Below are positions 16,512 to 25,215 of a stretch of DNA of 64,000 nt, piece after piece; the first letter of the stretch is position 1; every line of letters starts with the position of its first letter. The position numbers were made by a program, and so were the translations under genes. Source of the DNA: Ferruginibacter sp. (lineage in GTDB: Bacteria; Bacteroidota; Bacteroidia; Chitinophagales; Chitinophagaceae). Location of the stretch: positions 1 to 64,000 of the forward strand of contig JACMKX010000020.1 of assembly GCA_014379905.1 (NCBI GenBank), read 5' to 3'. A model generated the notes under the pieces. That model searched no databases, was not told the DNA's origin, and saw nothing but the letters and a program-made list of their open reading frames with translations.

Positions 16512-17789
16512 ATGGAAAGAGACAAAGTCATTTTTGACCTGATAGACCAGGAGCTTGGGCGCCAGCGGGATGGGATAGAACTGATAGCCAGTGAAAATTT
16601 TACCAGCCTGCAGGTGATGGAAGCTATGGGCACATCCCTTACCAATAAATATGCAGAGGGCTACCCCGGCAAGCGTTATTATGGCGGTTGCGAAATTGTA
16701 GACCAGGTAGAACAACTCGCCATTGACAGGCTCAGGCAGGTTTTTAATTGTACCTATGCCAATGTTCAGCCACATAGCGGTGCGCAGGCAAATGGAGCCG
16801 TATTTCTTGCAGTGATGAAACCGGGAGAAAAATTTTTAGGGCTCGATCTAAGCATGGGTGGCCACCTTACACATGGCAGCGCAGCCAACTTTAGCGGAAA
16901 AACTTACCAGGCACTCCATTATGGTGTAACCAAAGATGGCATTGTAGATTATGAACAACTAGAAACAATAGCCCGCGCAGAAAACCCTAAGATGATCATT
17001 TGTGGCGCCTCCGCCTACAGCCGTGATTGGGATTACGCACGCATTCGGGCAGTGGCAGATGAAATTGGCGCCATTGTTTTTGCCGATATAGCTCACCCCG
17101 CAGGTTTAATTGCTGCCGGTTTATTAAAAGATCCATTTGATCATTGCCACATTGTTACATCCACCACCCACAAAACCTTGCGGGGTCCAAGAGGTGGTAT
17201 CATTATGCTGCGCCACGACTTTGAAAACCCATGGGGTTTAAAAGACCCCAAAGGCAATACAAGAATGATGAGCTCCCTGCTTGACCTGGCCGTTTTCCCC
17301 GGCACACAGGGCGGGCCGCTGGAACATGTAATTGCTGCAAAAGCCATTGCTTTTGGTGAAATTTTATCAGCGGATTTTAAGGCTTATGGTCAACAAATTA
17401 TTGCCAATGCACAGGCAATGGCCAAAGCGTTTGTAGCAAAAGATTACCAGATCATCAGCGGCGGAACCGATAATCATTTAATGCTGATCGATCTTCGCAA
17501 TAAAAATATCACGGGTAAAAAGGCCCAGGAAACACTGGACAAAGCGCATATTACTTTAAATAAAAATGCCGTGCCTTATGATGATAAAAGTCCTTTTGTA
17601 ACCAGCGGTATTCGCATAGGTGTTCCATCCATTACCACAAGAGGTATGAAAGAAGAACACATGCAAACCGTAGTTGATCTCATTGATAAAATACTGATGA
17701 ATATTGATGATGAAGCCATTATTGCCGGGGTGAAAGAAGAAGTGAAAACCTTTATGAAACAATTTCCGTTATATCCTGAATTAAACTAA
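16512..17789 (+). CDS. glyA: Serine hydroxymethyltransferase
   Basis: 425 residues of the PLP-dependent aspartate-aminotransferase fold; converts serine and tetrahydrofolate to glycine and 5,10-methylene-tetrahydrofolate, the main one-carbon source. Conserved blocks: [38 protein letters not shown], the ADIAHPAGL strand, and [13 protein letters not shown] where Lys-221 should form the Schiff base. Length is normal. It is followed after 11 bp by a DUF4293 membrane gene and a strong terminator, so the two are probably co-transcribed. Confidence 0.97.
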   Translation: MERDKVIFDLIDQELGRQRDGIELIASENFTSLQVMEAMGTSLTNKYAEGYPGKRYYGGCEIVDQVEQLAIDRLRQVFNCTYANVQPHSGAQANGAVFLAVMKPGEKFLGLDLSMGGHLTHGSAANFSGKTYQALHYGVTKDGIVDYEQLETIARAENPKMIICGASAYSRDWDYARIRAVADEIGAIVFADIAHPAGLIAAGLLKDPFDHCHIVTSTTHKTLRGPRGGIIMLRHDFENPWGLKDPKGNTRMMSSLLDLAVFPGTQGGPLEHVIAAKAIAFGEILSADFKAYGQQIIANAQAMAKAFVAKDYQIISGGTDNHLMLIDLRNKNITGKKAQETLDKAHITLNKNAVPYDDKSPFVTSGIRIGVPSITTRGMKEEHMQTVVDLIDKILMNIDDEAIIAGVKEEVKTFMKQFPLYPELN

Positions 17790-17800
17790 AAGAAAAATCT

Positions 17801-18211
17801 ATGTTACAACGCATACAATCCATCTGGTTATTACTGGCAGCAGCCTGCGCCTTTCTAAGTTTTCAATTTCCTTTTTACACCGGCACAAACGCCGAACTTG
17901 TTCCCTCCGCGATATTGTATGGACGAACAACGCTTCCAATTATATTGGCAACAGCTGCCATTGGCATCACAGCCCTGATCTGCATCTTTTTGTATAAAAA
18001 CAGGAAATTACAACTGCGGTTAACAGTGCTTTGTATTGCCCTGGAAGCCTTACTTATATTTCTATACTATAGTCAGGTAAAAACCTTTACGGGTGGTACT
18101 TACGCCCTCACTGCATTATTACAGGGCTGTGTGGTATTCTTTTTATTTCTTGCGGCCAGGGGAATAAATCATGATTCAAAAATTATAAAAGACAGCAACA
18201 GGCTGAGATAA
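17801..18211 (+). CDS. DUF4293 family membrane protein
   Basis: 136 residues with four predicted transmembrane helices and the N-terminal signature MLQRIQSIWLLLA common to DUF4293 proteins of Bacteroidota. The family has no known function. The last 20 residues are polar and cytoplasmic. Co-directional with glyA and directly followed by a perfect 15 bp terminator stem. Confidence 0.85.
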   Translation: MLQRIQSIWLLLAAACAFLSFQFPFYTGTNAELVPSAILYGRTTLPIILATAAIGITALICIFLYKNRKLQLRLTVLCIALEALLIFLYYSQVKTFTGGTYALTALLQGCVVFFLFLAARGINHDSKIIKDSNRLR

Positions 18212-18247
18212 TTAAAAAGCGCTTCCTTACACGAAGCGCTTTTTAAT
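18211..18247. terminator. Bidirectional terminator, perfect 15-bp stem
   Basis: attaaaaagcgcttc (18211-18225) and gaagcgctttttaat (18233-18247) pair perfectly around a 7-base loop, with an A-run on the left and a T-run on the right, so it can stop both the glyA-DUF4293 transcript and the convergent GNAT gene. Confidence 0.9.
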
Positions 18248-18254
18248 TTCTTTC

Positions 18255-18944
18255 TCATTCCTTATCTTCTTCTCTTTTCATAAAATAAAAATTCATTGCC
18301 CGGGAAACAACAAACCCAAGTCTTTCATAAACGGCTATGGCTCTTTCATTGTCGTCCCTTACGTGTAAAAAAGGTTTTTGACCCTGCTGCAGAATGATCT
18401 GCAACTGGTGCTGCAATAACGTGGATGCATAACCTTTACCCAAATGAGCAGGATGCGTGCATACAGCACTCAGCTCTGTATAATTTTCTACATGCAGCCG
18501 CTGTCCTGTCATTGCAACAAGCTGACCATTATCGAAAATGCCAAAGTAAGATTTAAAATCAATTGTCCTTGTTCCAAATGGGCCGGGCTTTGTGAGTCTT
18601 ACCAATTCAATCATTTGGTCCACATGCGTTTTATCAAGAGGAAGAACATTGCCGAATTCTTTTGTCACTTCAATTCCTTCATATACAAATTGTAATCCTC
18701 CTATTTTCACCTGCAATTGCCAGCCTGCAGGTTGTTTTATTTCAGAAGGTATGGCATACAAAATTTTCCGGCCGGCGGGAAGCTGCTCATACAAGTCTGA
18801 AAATCCTTTGATATACCCTTCATCAAATCCCGCAAATGGCGACATAGCTTCATCAAAATACTTAACCTCGCCCGTACCAAAACTAAAATGTTTATCGCCG
18901 GAAATCAATGCATGGTAAACAGGGTTTATTAATAAATTATGCAT
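18255..18944 (-). CDS. GNAT-family N-acetyltransferase
   Basis: 229 residues. The C-terminal half is a GNAT fold of the FR47 type: acetyl-CoA loop HPAHLGKGYASTLLQHQL (about 165-182), then PFLHVRDDNERAIAVYERLGF, the usual last strand and helix. The first 100 residues form a second, degenerate lobe. It probably transfers an acetyl group to a small molecule or amine; the substrate is unknown. Confidence 0.85.
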   Translation of the reverse strand: MHNLLINPVYHALISGDKHFSFGTGEVKYFDEAMSPFAGFDEGYIKGFSDLYEQLPAGRKILYAIPSEIKQPAGWQLQVKIGGLQFVYEGIEVTKEFGNVLPLDKTHVDQMIELVRLTKPGPFGTRTIDFKSYFGIFDNGQLVAMTGQRLHVENYTELSAVCTHPAHLGKGYASTLLQHQLQIILQQGQKPFLHVRDDNERAIAVYERLGFVVSRAMNFYFMKREEDKE

Positions 18945-19028
18945 TTGGCGAAAAAGGTTTTTAAAATTTTGTTCTTGTTAAAAAACAGGAGTGATCTCAA
19001 CTTTCTCCTTCCTTATTTCTTATTTAAA

Positions 19029-20009
19029 CTAAGCTACTTCCAGCTGTTTATTATATTTATTCCTGTAATCAACCGGCGACATAGAAGTGATCTTTTTAAA
19101 CAAATCCCTGAAAGCTTTTGTATCTGTATATCCAACTTCATACATTACCTCACTCACCGTTTTTCTTCCACTTTCAAGCTGGCGTTTGGCGGCTTCAATT
19201 TTTACCCGCTGCATGTATTCTACAATAGAATTATTAGTGGCTTTTTTAAAACGTCGTTCAAAAGTTCTTCTGCCAATACCAAATTTAGTACAAAGTTCAT
19301 CCACGCTTATTTTTTCCTGGTAATTGGTTTCAATAAATTCCTGCACTTTTACCATTTCCTGATCTTCGTGTATTTTCTGTCCTTTAAATATTTGAAAAGG
19401 CGACTGACTTTGCCTGTCGATATCCAGCACAAAAAATTTAGAAGCCAGGATAGCCATATCCCTGCTGGTATATTTTTCTACGAGGTACAGTAAAAGATTC
19501 CAGTAAGAATTAGCTCCGCCGCTGGAGTATAATCCGTTTTGCTCCGTGACGATCCTGTTGTCTACGAGGTTTATTTCGGGGAACATGGTCCTGAAATCGT
19601 TGGCAAATAACCAGTGAGTTGAACAGGATTTGCCATTTAACAAACCGGTAGACGCTAACACAAAAGCGCCCAGGCAAAGACTGGCTACTTCTGCCCCGTT
19701 TTTATATTGCTCCACGATCCAGGGAATAAAATCTTTATTCAATTTTACTGCATTTTCAAGGTTGCCGCTGATGGCAGGAATAATGACAAGGTCAGGTTTT
19801 TTTGCCTCTTTTAAAAGGGCATCGGTATGAATAGAAAATAAGCCGTCTACCAGTTTAACTTCCCTGGTAAGGCCAACGAGCTGTACGTTGAACATGGGCT
19901 GCTTTCCCTCGCTTTTTAAAAATTCATTAATGGCAGTAAACATATAGCGGGGATCGGCCACCGCTTCTACTACTGCGGTTTCGAGAGCAAGTATCGCAAT
20001 ATTTTTCAT
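19029..20009 (-). CDS. GlxA/AraC-family transcriptional regulator
   Basis: A DJ-1/PfpI-like N-terminal domain (about 1-195 from the chosen start; nucleophile-elbow-like ASLCLGAFVLASTG) is joined to a C-terminal AraC-type pair of helix-turn-helix motifs (CTKFGIGRRTFERRFKKATN and VMYEVGYTDTKAFRDLFKKI). The start at MKNIAILAL (20009) is chosen because the in-frame extension to 20099 has no family counterpart and enters the promoter gap. It diverges from the VOC-DoxX-SRPBCC genes and is the obvious candidate to regulate them. Confidence 0.9.
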   Translation of the reverse strand: MKNIAILALETAVVEAVADPRYMFTAINEFLKSEGKQPMFNVQLVGLTREVKLVDGLFSIHTDALLKEAKKPDLVIIPAISGNLENAVKLNKDFIPWIVEQYKNGAEVASLCLGAFVLASTGLLNGKSCSTHWLFANDFRTMFPEINLVDNRIVTEQNGLYSSGGANSYWNLLLYLVEKYTSRDMAILASKFFVLDIDRQSQSPFQIFKGQKIHEDQEMVKVQEFIETNYQEKISVDELCTKFGIGRRTFERRFKKATNNSIVEYMQRVKIEAAKRQLESGRKTVSEVMYEVGYTDTKAFRDLFKKITSMSPVDYRNKYNKQLEVA

Positions 20010-20109
20010 TATCATAATTTTATTGATATACAAATGTAAAAACAATACCTGTCGCAAACAACCCATTATATTGACGTATGAACACAGTAAATATCTCATT
20101 TAGCGACAA

Positions 20110-20117
20110 TAGCTTTG
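20110..20117 (+). promoter_or_regulatory. Candidate -7 box of the VOC-DoxX-SRPBCC genes
   Basis: TAGCTTTG fits TAnnTTTG and is 20 bases before the ATG of the VOC gene, inside the divergent gap shared with the AraC-type regulator. No clear -33 box, as expected if an activator is needed. Confidence 0.4.
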
Positions 20118-20136
20118 CATTATAAACCTGACAAAC

Positions 20137-20544
20137 ATGACTCAGATAAATGCCTATATTAATTTTAACGGTCAATGCCGGGAAGCGATGCGCTTTTACC
20201 AGCAATGCCTGGGCGGGGAACTGAACCTGCAAAAAATTTCAGAATCCCCTATGGCTGCACAGATGCCTTCCGAAAAGGGTGGAGAAATTTTACATGGCAC
20301 TTTAATAAGCAATGCCATTGTTATCATGGCTTCAGATATATCAGCGGCTCTTTTTGTGAAAGGCAACAATGTAAATCTTTGCCTGCAGTGCAGCAGTAAA
20401 CAGGAACTGGAAAATTTTTTCGAATCGCTTTCTGCAGCCGGACATATCAGCACACCCCTGCATCAAACCTTTTGGGGAGCCACTTACGGCGAATTCACCG
20501 ACCGGTTTGGTATCAACTGGATCTTAAATTATTCCAAAAATTAA
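20137..20544 (+). CDS. VOC-superfamily protein, PhnB-like
   Basis: 135 residues of the vicinal-oxygen-chelate/glyoxalase fold, PhnB/3-demethylubiquinone-methyltransferase-like subtype: YINFNGQCREAMRFYQQCLGG at the start, HGTL and IVIMASD in the middle, and the C-terminal WGATYGEFTDRFGINWILNY. Many relatives are small-molecule-binding or resistance proteins without proven activity. First gene of a likely three-gene unit. Confidence 0.85.
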   Translation: MTQINAYINFNGQCREAMRFYQQCLGGELNLQKISESPMAAQMPSEKGGEILHGTLISNAIVIMASDISAALFVKGNNVNLCLQCSSKQELENFFESLSAAGHISTPLHQTFWGATYGEFTDRFGINWILNYSKN

Positions 20545-20563
20545 CCATTAAAAACAATACATT

Positions 20564-20944
20564 ATGAAACAGACAAAGATCATTTTCTGGACAACTACTA
20601 TCATTATCTTTTTATTTGAAACGGTGATGCCTGCGCTTACCTTCAATACAGAACTAGCAAAGAGCGGCATCAGCCATTTAGGCTTTCCGGCATATTTTGG
20701 CGCTATGCTTATTATCTTCAAAATATTGGGTGGATTGACGCTCATCATTCCTTCCATTCCTGCAAGGATAAAAGAATGGGCGTATGCCGGTTTTGCCTTT
20801 AATTTTATATCGGCTTCGGTAGCACATTCGGCTGTTGATGGATTTAATTTCCAGACTTACTTCCCTTTGATTATTTTTGGAATACTGATTGCATCTTATT
20901 TATCGTGGCATAAATTATATGAGCCACGCCTTGGCATTGCATAA
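20564..20944 (+). CDS. DoxX-like membrane protein
   Basis: 126 residues with four predicted transmembrane helices, matching the short DoxX-like family (HLGFPAYFGAMLIIFKILGG is characteristic; then a helix ending in the loop ARIKEWAYAGFAFNFI). Members are found in thiosulfate-quinone reductases and in stress clusters, but this short type has no proven role. Between a VOC and an SRPBCC gene, 19 and 26 bp away. Confidence 0.85.
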   Translation: MKQTKIIFWTTTIIIFLFETVMPALTFNTELAKSGISHLGFPAYFGAMLIIFKILGGLTLIIPSIPARIKEWAYAGFAFNFISASVAHSAVDGFNFQTYFPLIIFGILIASYLSWHKLYEPRLGIA

Positions 20945-20970
20945 TAATTATTCATTTTAAAAAAGATATC

Positions 20971-21408
20971 ATGAAAAAGAAATTTTTTAGTGTTAACATC
21001 AATGCATCAAAAGAAAAGATCTGGGATATTTTATGGAGCAAAGGGTCTTATGAAGAATGGACGGCCGTTTTTGCAGCCGGCTCTACCGCTGTTACAGACT
21101 GGCAGCAAGGCAGCAAAGTGCTTTTCACGGATGGCAAAGGAGAAGGCATGGTTGGCAGGATCGCTGAAAGAAGAAACAATGAATACCTTTCCATTGAACA
21201 CCTGGGGATGTCTAAAAACGGGAAAGAAATACTGGAAGGCCCCGAAGTAGATCCATGGAAAGGCGCACATGAAAATTATACGCTTAAAGAACAAAATGGA
21301 GTCACTACTCTTGATGTAGACATGGATATGACAACAGATATGGAAGCCTACTTTGACAAAACATGGCCCAAAGCCCTGGATAAAGTAAAAGAAATGGCAG
21401 AAGCGTAA
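20971..21408 (+). CDS. SRPBCC-domain (START/AHSA1-like) protein
   Basis: 145 residues of the helix-grip fold: FFSVNINASKEKIWDIL opening strand and helix, WQQGSKVLFTDGKGEGMVGRI and a C-terminal long helix from about 127. Such proteins bind hydrophobic ligands or act as chaperone-like factors. Together with the VOC and DoxX genes it makes a recurring Bacteroidota trio under a divergent regulator. Confidence 0.85.
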   Translation: MKKKFFSVNINASKEKIWDILWSKGSYEEWTAVFAAGSTAVTDWQQGSKVLFTDGKGEGMVGRIAERRNNEYLSIEHLGMSKNGKEILEGPEVDPWKGAHENYTLKEQNGVTTLDVDMDMTTDMEAYFDKTWPKALDKVKEMAEA

Positions 21409-21430
21409 TCTTTTAAAACAGTTACCTGGC

Positions 21431-21462
21431 AGGGCCTGCATCATTTGCGGGCCTTATTTTTT
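21431..21462 (+). terminator. Rho-independent terminator after the SRPBCC gene
   Basis: A 10-bp stem (AGGGCCTGCA with TGCGGGCCTT, two G-U pairs, 5-base loop) followed by ATTTTTTG, 22 bases after the SRPBCC stop codon. Confidence 0.75.
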
Positions 21463-21519
21463 GTGCGATTTAAAAAAATAAATCAGGCTGATAAATGTTT
21501 TTATTTTAAATTCGATTAA

Positions 21520-21606
21520 ATGTTTACCAAAAACATACATATCACCCCGCTCTGTGTTGCCCCATTTTCGGGTACAACAACAACTATTACTACGACAACC
21601 CGTTAA
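21520..21606 (+). CDS. thrL: Threonine operon leader peptide
   Basis: A 28-codon open frame: MFTKNIHITPLCVAPFSG followed by TTTTITTTTR and TAA. It has ten Thr and three Ile codons, eight Thr in a nine-residue run just before the end, directly upstream of thrA-thrB-thrC. This is the hallmark of a transcription-attenuation leader, analogous in plan to E. coli thrL though unrelated in sequence. Ribosome stalling for lack of charged Thr-tRNA would signal starvation. The gap from its stop to the thrA ATG is 86 bases. Confidence 0.88.
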   Translation: MFTKNIHITPLCVAPFSGTTTTITTTTR

Positions 21607-21621
21607 GGGTTGCAATTTTTC
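21553..21621 (+). promoter_or_regulatory. Attenuator region of the threonine operon
   Basis: A terminator-like hairpin CAACCC (21596-21601) / GGGTTG (21607-21612) with a five-base loop containing the leader stop codon is followed by CAATTTTTC. An earlier possible hairpin joins TGTTG-C-CCC with GGG-TA-CAACA (about 21553-21578), and CGGGT near 21569 could instead pair with ACCCG at 21598-21602. The terminator arm overlaps the last leader codons, so a ribosome held on the Thr codons would physically block it. Confidence 0.6.
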
Positions 21622-21692
21622 ATATTATCCCATAGGGCACCGGCCCACTCTGAAACAGGATCATTATTCTTATTCATTACTCAAATTATCTT

Positions 21693-24125
21693 ATGCAGGT
21701 TTTAAAATTCGGCGGCAGTTCTGTAGCCAATGCAGTTAATATTAAAAAGGTCATAGACATCATTCAACAAAAATCTTCTGTAGATACCACGCTGGTAGTT
21801 GTTTCTGCGCTGGGCGGCATTACAGACCTTTTGCTGGAAGCCTGCACCCTGGCGGCCAAAGGAGACGAAGCCTACAAAGAAAACCTTGCCATCATTGAAC
21901 AAAGACATTTACAGGCAGTACGGGAACTGATCCCTATCACCAATCAAAGCAGTGTACTAAGTTTTGTAAAAACACACTGCAATGAAATGGAAGATATCTG
22001 CAATGGTATCTTTTTATTAAGAGAATTATCTGCCCGTACCAAAGACCGTATGGGAAGCTACGGAGAACTGCTTTCTTCCAGGATCATTGCTGCAGCCGTG
22101 CCAGGTGCACACTGGATCGATTCTGCGGCCCTGATTAAAACCAATTCTCTTTATGGAAATGCAACTGTTGACTTTGTGGTGAGTGACAAAGCCATTTCAG
22201 CTTATATTATTAATAACCCCGCAGCAGTTTATATAGCGCCGGGTTTTGTAGCATCTGATACGCAAGGCATTAATACAACATTGGGGCGTGGAGGCTCAGA
22301 TTACAGTGCGGCTATTTTTGCGGCTGCACTCGATGCAACCTTGCTGGAAATATGGACCGATGTATCTGGTATGATGACTGCCGATCCAAGACTGGTGAAC
22401 AATGCAAAAATAATTCCTTCAATATCTTACCAGGAGGCGATGGAGCTTTCGCACTTTGGTGCCAAAGTAATTTATCCACCTACCATTCAGCCGGTAATGA
22501 GCAAGGGCATTCCGGTATGGATAAAAAATACTTTTGCCCCGCAGGATGAAGGCACACTGATACAACAAAAAGCAGCAGAAAATTTAAACAGCGTTACAGG
22601 AATTTCAAGTATCAATAATATCGCCCTCCTCAGCCTGGAAGGGAGTGGTATGATTGGTATACCGGGCTTTTCAAAAAGATTGTTTGCAGCACTGGCGTCC
22701 AAGAAAGTGAATGTTATCCTCATCACACAAAGTTCATCTGAACATTCTATTTGTGTAGGGATAGATGCAGGCGATGCTGATGTAGCAAAAGATATTATTG
22801 ATGAAGCCTTCTCGCATGAAATAGCATTAAACAAAGTAGAACCACTCCTGGTGGAAAGAAATTTATCTGTTGTAGCGTTGGTGGGTGATGGAATGAAAAG
22901 TCATACCGGTATCAGCGGAAGATTTTTTGGCGCCCTCGGTAAGAACGGGGTAAATATCAGGGCTATCTCTCAGGGCTCTTCCGAAAGAAATATCACTGCG
23001 GTTGTCAGCAGCAAAGATGTAAAAAAAGCCATCAATGTTATACACGAAGCATTTTTTGAAAAAGAAATAAAAGAGATTAATCTTTTTATTGCAGGTGTGG
23101 GAAATGTTGGCTCCAAATTATTGGGACAGCTAAAGCAGCAACAGGGATATTTAATGAACCAATTGCATGTTAAAATAAAACTGGCAGGCATTGCCAACAG
23201 TAAAAAAATATATGTGAATGAAGAAGGTATTGCTTTAGACAACTGGCAAACATTATTGCAGGAAGGTGAAGATGCGGATATCAATGCCTACATAAACCGT
23301 ATCATCCAGTTGAATCTGCGCAACACGGTTTTTGCCGACGTTACCGCCAGTGAAAATGTTGCCATGGCTTACAAGGCATTACTGGAGAAAACAATTGCCG
23401 TGGTAGCCTGCAATAAAATTGCCTGCTCGGCTCTGTATGAATATTACCATTCGTTAAAAGATACTTCAAAAGAATACAATGCAAAGTTTCTTTTTGAAAC
23501 AAATGTAGGCGCCAGCCTGCCCATTATCGGAACCTTAAATGATTTGTTGCGCAGTGGTGACAGTGTACATAAAATGCAGGCAGTACTAAGTGGTACATTG
23601 AATTTTGTTTTCAATAATTATGATGGCAACCGTTCTTTTGCATCGGTAGTAAAACAGGCGCAGGAGGAAGGCTACACAGAACCGGATCCACGCCTGGATC
23701 TAAGTGGTAAAGATGTTATGCGTAAAATCATGATCCTTGCCCGGGAAGCCGGCCACGTAATAGAGATGGAACACATCAGCAATAATAGTTTTATGCCCGA
23801 TGAATGCATGAAGGGTTCGGTTGATGATTTTTACCAATCCATGGAAGCACAGGAAGCACATTTTAAAAAAATATACCAGGCAGCTGCTGCAGCTGGTTGT
23901 AAATTAAAATTTGTCGCTTCTTTTACCGAAGGGAAAGCAGCGGTTGGTTTGCAACACATTGACCCCGCTCATGATTTTTATCATTTGTATGGAAAGGATA
24001 ATATCGTGTTGTTTTACACTGATCGGTATATACAGCAGCCACTTGTAATTAAAGGTGCAGGCGCAGGTGCAGACCTTACCGCCTCGGGTGTATTTGCAGA
24101 TATTTTAAGAGCAATAAATCGGTGA
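21693..24125 (+). CDS. thrA: Bifunctional aspartokinase / homoserine dehydrogenase
   Basis: 810 residues. N-terminal aspartokinase (1-290) with KFGGSSVANA at 4-13, RTKDRMGSYGELLSSR and TTLGRGGSDYSA; two ACT domains (about 310-460) for allosteric feedback; homoserine dehydrogenase from about 465 with GVGNVGSKLLGQL, VVACNKIACS, FETNVGASLPIIGTL and the catalytic-site stretch EGYTEPDPRLDLSGKDVMRK. It phosphorylates aspartate and reduces aspartate semialdehyde to homoserine, the first and third steps of threonine synthesis. Length and order match E. coli ThrA. First structural gene behind the Thr leader. Confidence 0.97.
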   Translation: MQVLKFGGSSVANAVNIKKVIDIIQQKSSVDTTLVVVSALGGITDLLLEACTLAAKGDEAYKENLAIIEQRHLQAVRELIPITNQSSVLSFVKTHCNEMEDICNGIFLLRELSARTKDRMGSYGELLSSRIIAAAVPGAHWIDSAALIKTNSLYGNATVDFVVSDKAISAYIINNPAAVYIAPGFVASDTQGINTTLGRGGSDYSAAIFAAALDATLLEIWTDVSGMMTADPRLVNNAKIIPSISYQEAMELSHFGAKVIYPPTIQPVMSKGIPVWIKNTFAPQDEGTLIQQKAAENLNSVTGISSINNIALLSLEGSGMIGIPGFSKRLFAALASKKVNVILITQSSSEHSICVGIDAGDADVAKDIIDEAFSHEIALNKVEPLLVERNLSVVALVGDGMKSHTGISGRFFGALGKNGVNIRAISQGSSERNITAVVSSKDVKKAINVIHEAFFEKEIKEINLFIAGVGNVGSKLLGQLKQQQGYLMNQLHVKIKLAGIANSKKIYVNEEGIALDNWQTLLQEGEDADINAYINRIIQLNLRNTVFADVTASENVAMAYKALLEKTIAVVACNKIACSALYEYYHSLKDTSKEYNAKFLFETNVGASLPIIGTLNDLLRSGDSVHKMQAVLSGTLNFVFNNYDGNRSFASVVKQAQEEGYTEPDPRLDLSGKDVMRKIMILAREAGHVIEMEHISNNSFMPDECMKGSVDDFYQSMEAQEAHFKKIYQAAAAAGCKLKFVASFTEGKAAVGLQHIDPAHDFYHLYGKDNIVLFYTDRYIQQPLVIKGAGAGADLTASGVFADILRAINR

Positions 24126-24135
24126 TTGAAAAGAT

Positions 24136-24166
24136 GAAACGATTGCACTGATTTTAAAATCGTTTC
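24136..24166. repeat. Hairpin and repeat-like spacer between thrA and thrB
   Basis: gaaacgat (24136-24143) pairs with atcgtttc (24159-24166). The downstream spacer has the near-duplicated phrases atcagcgaaatcagcg and aatcagtg, of a type often seen in Bacteroidota intergenic repeats. It has no T-run, so it is unlikely to end transcription; it could tune mRNA stability within the operon. Confidence 0.5.
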
Positions 24167-24223
24167 AATATTAATCTTGAATTATCAGCGAAATCAGCGT
24201 TATCATTTTAATCAGTGTTCATC

Positions 24224-25153
24224 ATGAATAAAACTATAAAAGTATTTCCACCGGGAACGGTAGCCAACCTGGTTTGCGGCTTTGATGTGCTTGGCCTTTG
24301 CCTGCACGAGCCGGCAGATGAAATGCAGGTAACCCTAACCAATAACAGGCAGGTCATCATTACGAGCGCAGATGGATACAATCTTCCATCCAACCCGGCA
24401 TTGAATACAGCCGGGGCTCCTTTGCTGGAAATAATGCAGCAACTAAATAATGATACCGGCTTTGAAGTTGTCATAAAAAAAAATATTAAACCCGGTAGTG
24501 GCGTAGGCTCCAGCGCCGCAAGTGCGGCAGGAGCTGTAGTAGCAGCTAACTATTTATTGGATAATATTTTCAGCAAAGAAGAAATGGTAAGCTTTGCCAT
24601 GTTTGGCGAAAAAGTGGCTTCGGGTGTAAAGCATGCAGATAATGTGGCGCCCTGTATATACGGCGGCATTACATTGATAAGAAGTATTTTTCCCCTGGAC
24701 ATTGTGAGCATACCCGCACCTCCACTCTTTGTAACAGTTGTTCATCCGCAGATAGAAGTTAAAACAAGTGATGCCAGGCAGATATTAAAAAAGCAGGTGT
24801 TGCTGAAAGATGCGATTAAACAATGGGGCAATATTGCCGGGCTGGTGGCAGGTTTTATGAAGAACGATTATGAGCTCATTGGCCGCAGCCTGGAAGATGT
24901 GATCATTGAACCGATCCGCAGTATTCTAATTCCGGGCTTTGATGAAGTGAAAAAGAAAAGCAAAGATGCCGGTGCTTTGGGTGGGGGCATTTCAGGGTCA
25001 GGACCAAGTGTATTTATGCTGAGTAAAGATGAAGTAACTGCCAATGCAGTAAAACTGGAAATGCACGCCGTGTATAATGGTATCGGTTTAGACCACCATG
25101 TGTATGTTACAAGGATAAATAATGAAGGAGTAAGGATAGAAACAGCCCCCTAA
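24224..25153 (+). CDS. thrB: Homoserine kinase
   Basis: 309 residues of the GHMP kinase family; phosphorylates homoserine to O-phosphohomoserine. Seen: N-terminal KVFPPGTVANLVCGFDVLGL, the glycine/serine-rich ATP loop KPGSGVGSSAASAAGAV (about 85-101) and the C-terminal motif GGGISGSGPSVFMLS. The ATG at 24224 is chosen over an in-frame GTG nine bases upstream. Its stop codon lies inside an intergenic CCCCTAAA-type repeat. Second structural gene of the thr operon. Confidence 0.96.
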   Translation: MNKTIKVFPPGTVANLVCGFDVLGLCLHEPADEMQVTLTNNRQVIITSADGYNLPSNPALNTAGAPLLEIMQQLNNDTGFEVVIKKNIKPGSGVGSSAASAAGAVVAANYLLDNIFSKEEMVSFAMFGEKVASGVKHADNVAPCIYGGITLIRSIFPLDIVSIPAPPLFVTVVHPQIEVKTSDARQILKKQVLLKDAIKQWGNIAGLVAGFMKNDYELIGRSLEDVIIEPIRSILIPGFDEVKKKSKDAGALGGGISGSGPSVFMLSKDEVTANAVKLEMHAVYNGIGLDHHVYVTRINNEGVRIETAP

Positions 25154-25180
25154 ATCATCCCCCAACGGGACTTTGAAAGG
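25146..25180. repeat. CCCCTAAA-type intergenic repeat, third copy
   Basis: ccccctaaatcatcccccaa followed by cgggactttgaaagg; similar in wording to the pair around 6.7-6.8 kb. It provides the thrB stop codon (taa at 25151-25153). Confidence 0.5.
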
Positions 25181-25215
25181 AGCGAAGATTGATTTAATAA
25201 ATAATTTTTTTAAAG

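Noticed and set aside
18939..19493. 184-codon plus-strand frame opposite the AraC regulator
   Set aside because: Low-complexity Phe/Lys/Ile-rich translation lying antisense to a clear regulator gene with strong family motifs.
21574..21600. ACA/ACT/ACG repeats at the end of the thr leader as a microsatellite
   Set aside because: The repeats are in frame, mix synonymous Thr codons and precede thrA, so they are regulatory codons rather than a simple sequence repeat.
24215..24223. GTG start nine bases ahead of thrB ATG
   Set aside because: The ATG at 24224 gives the normal family start; nothing supports the longer form.
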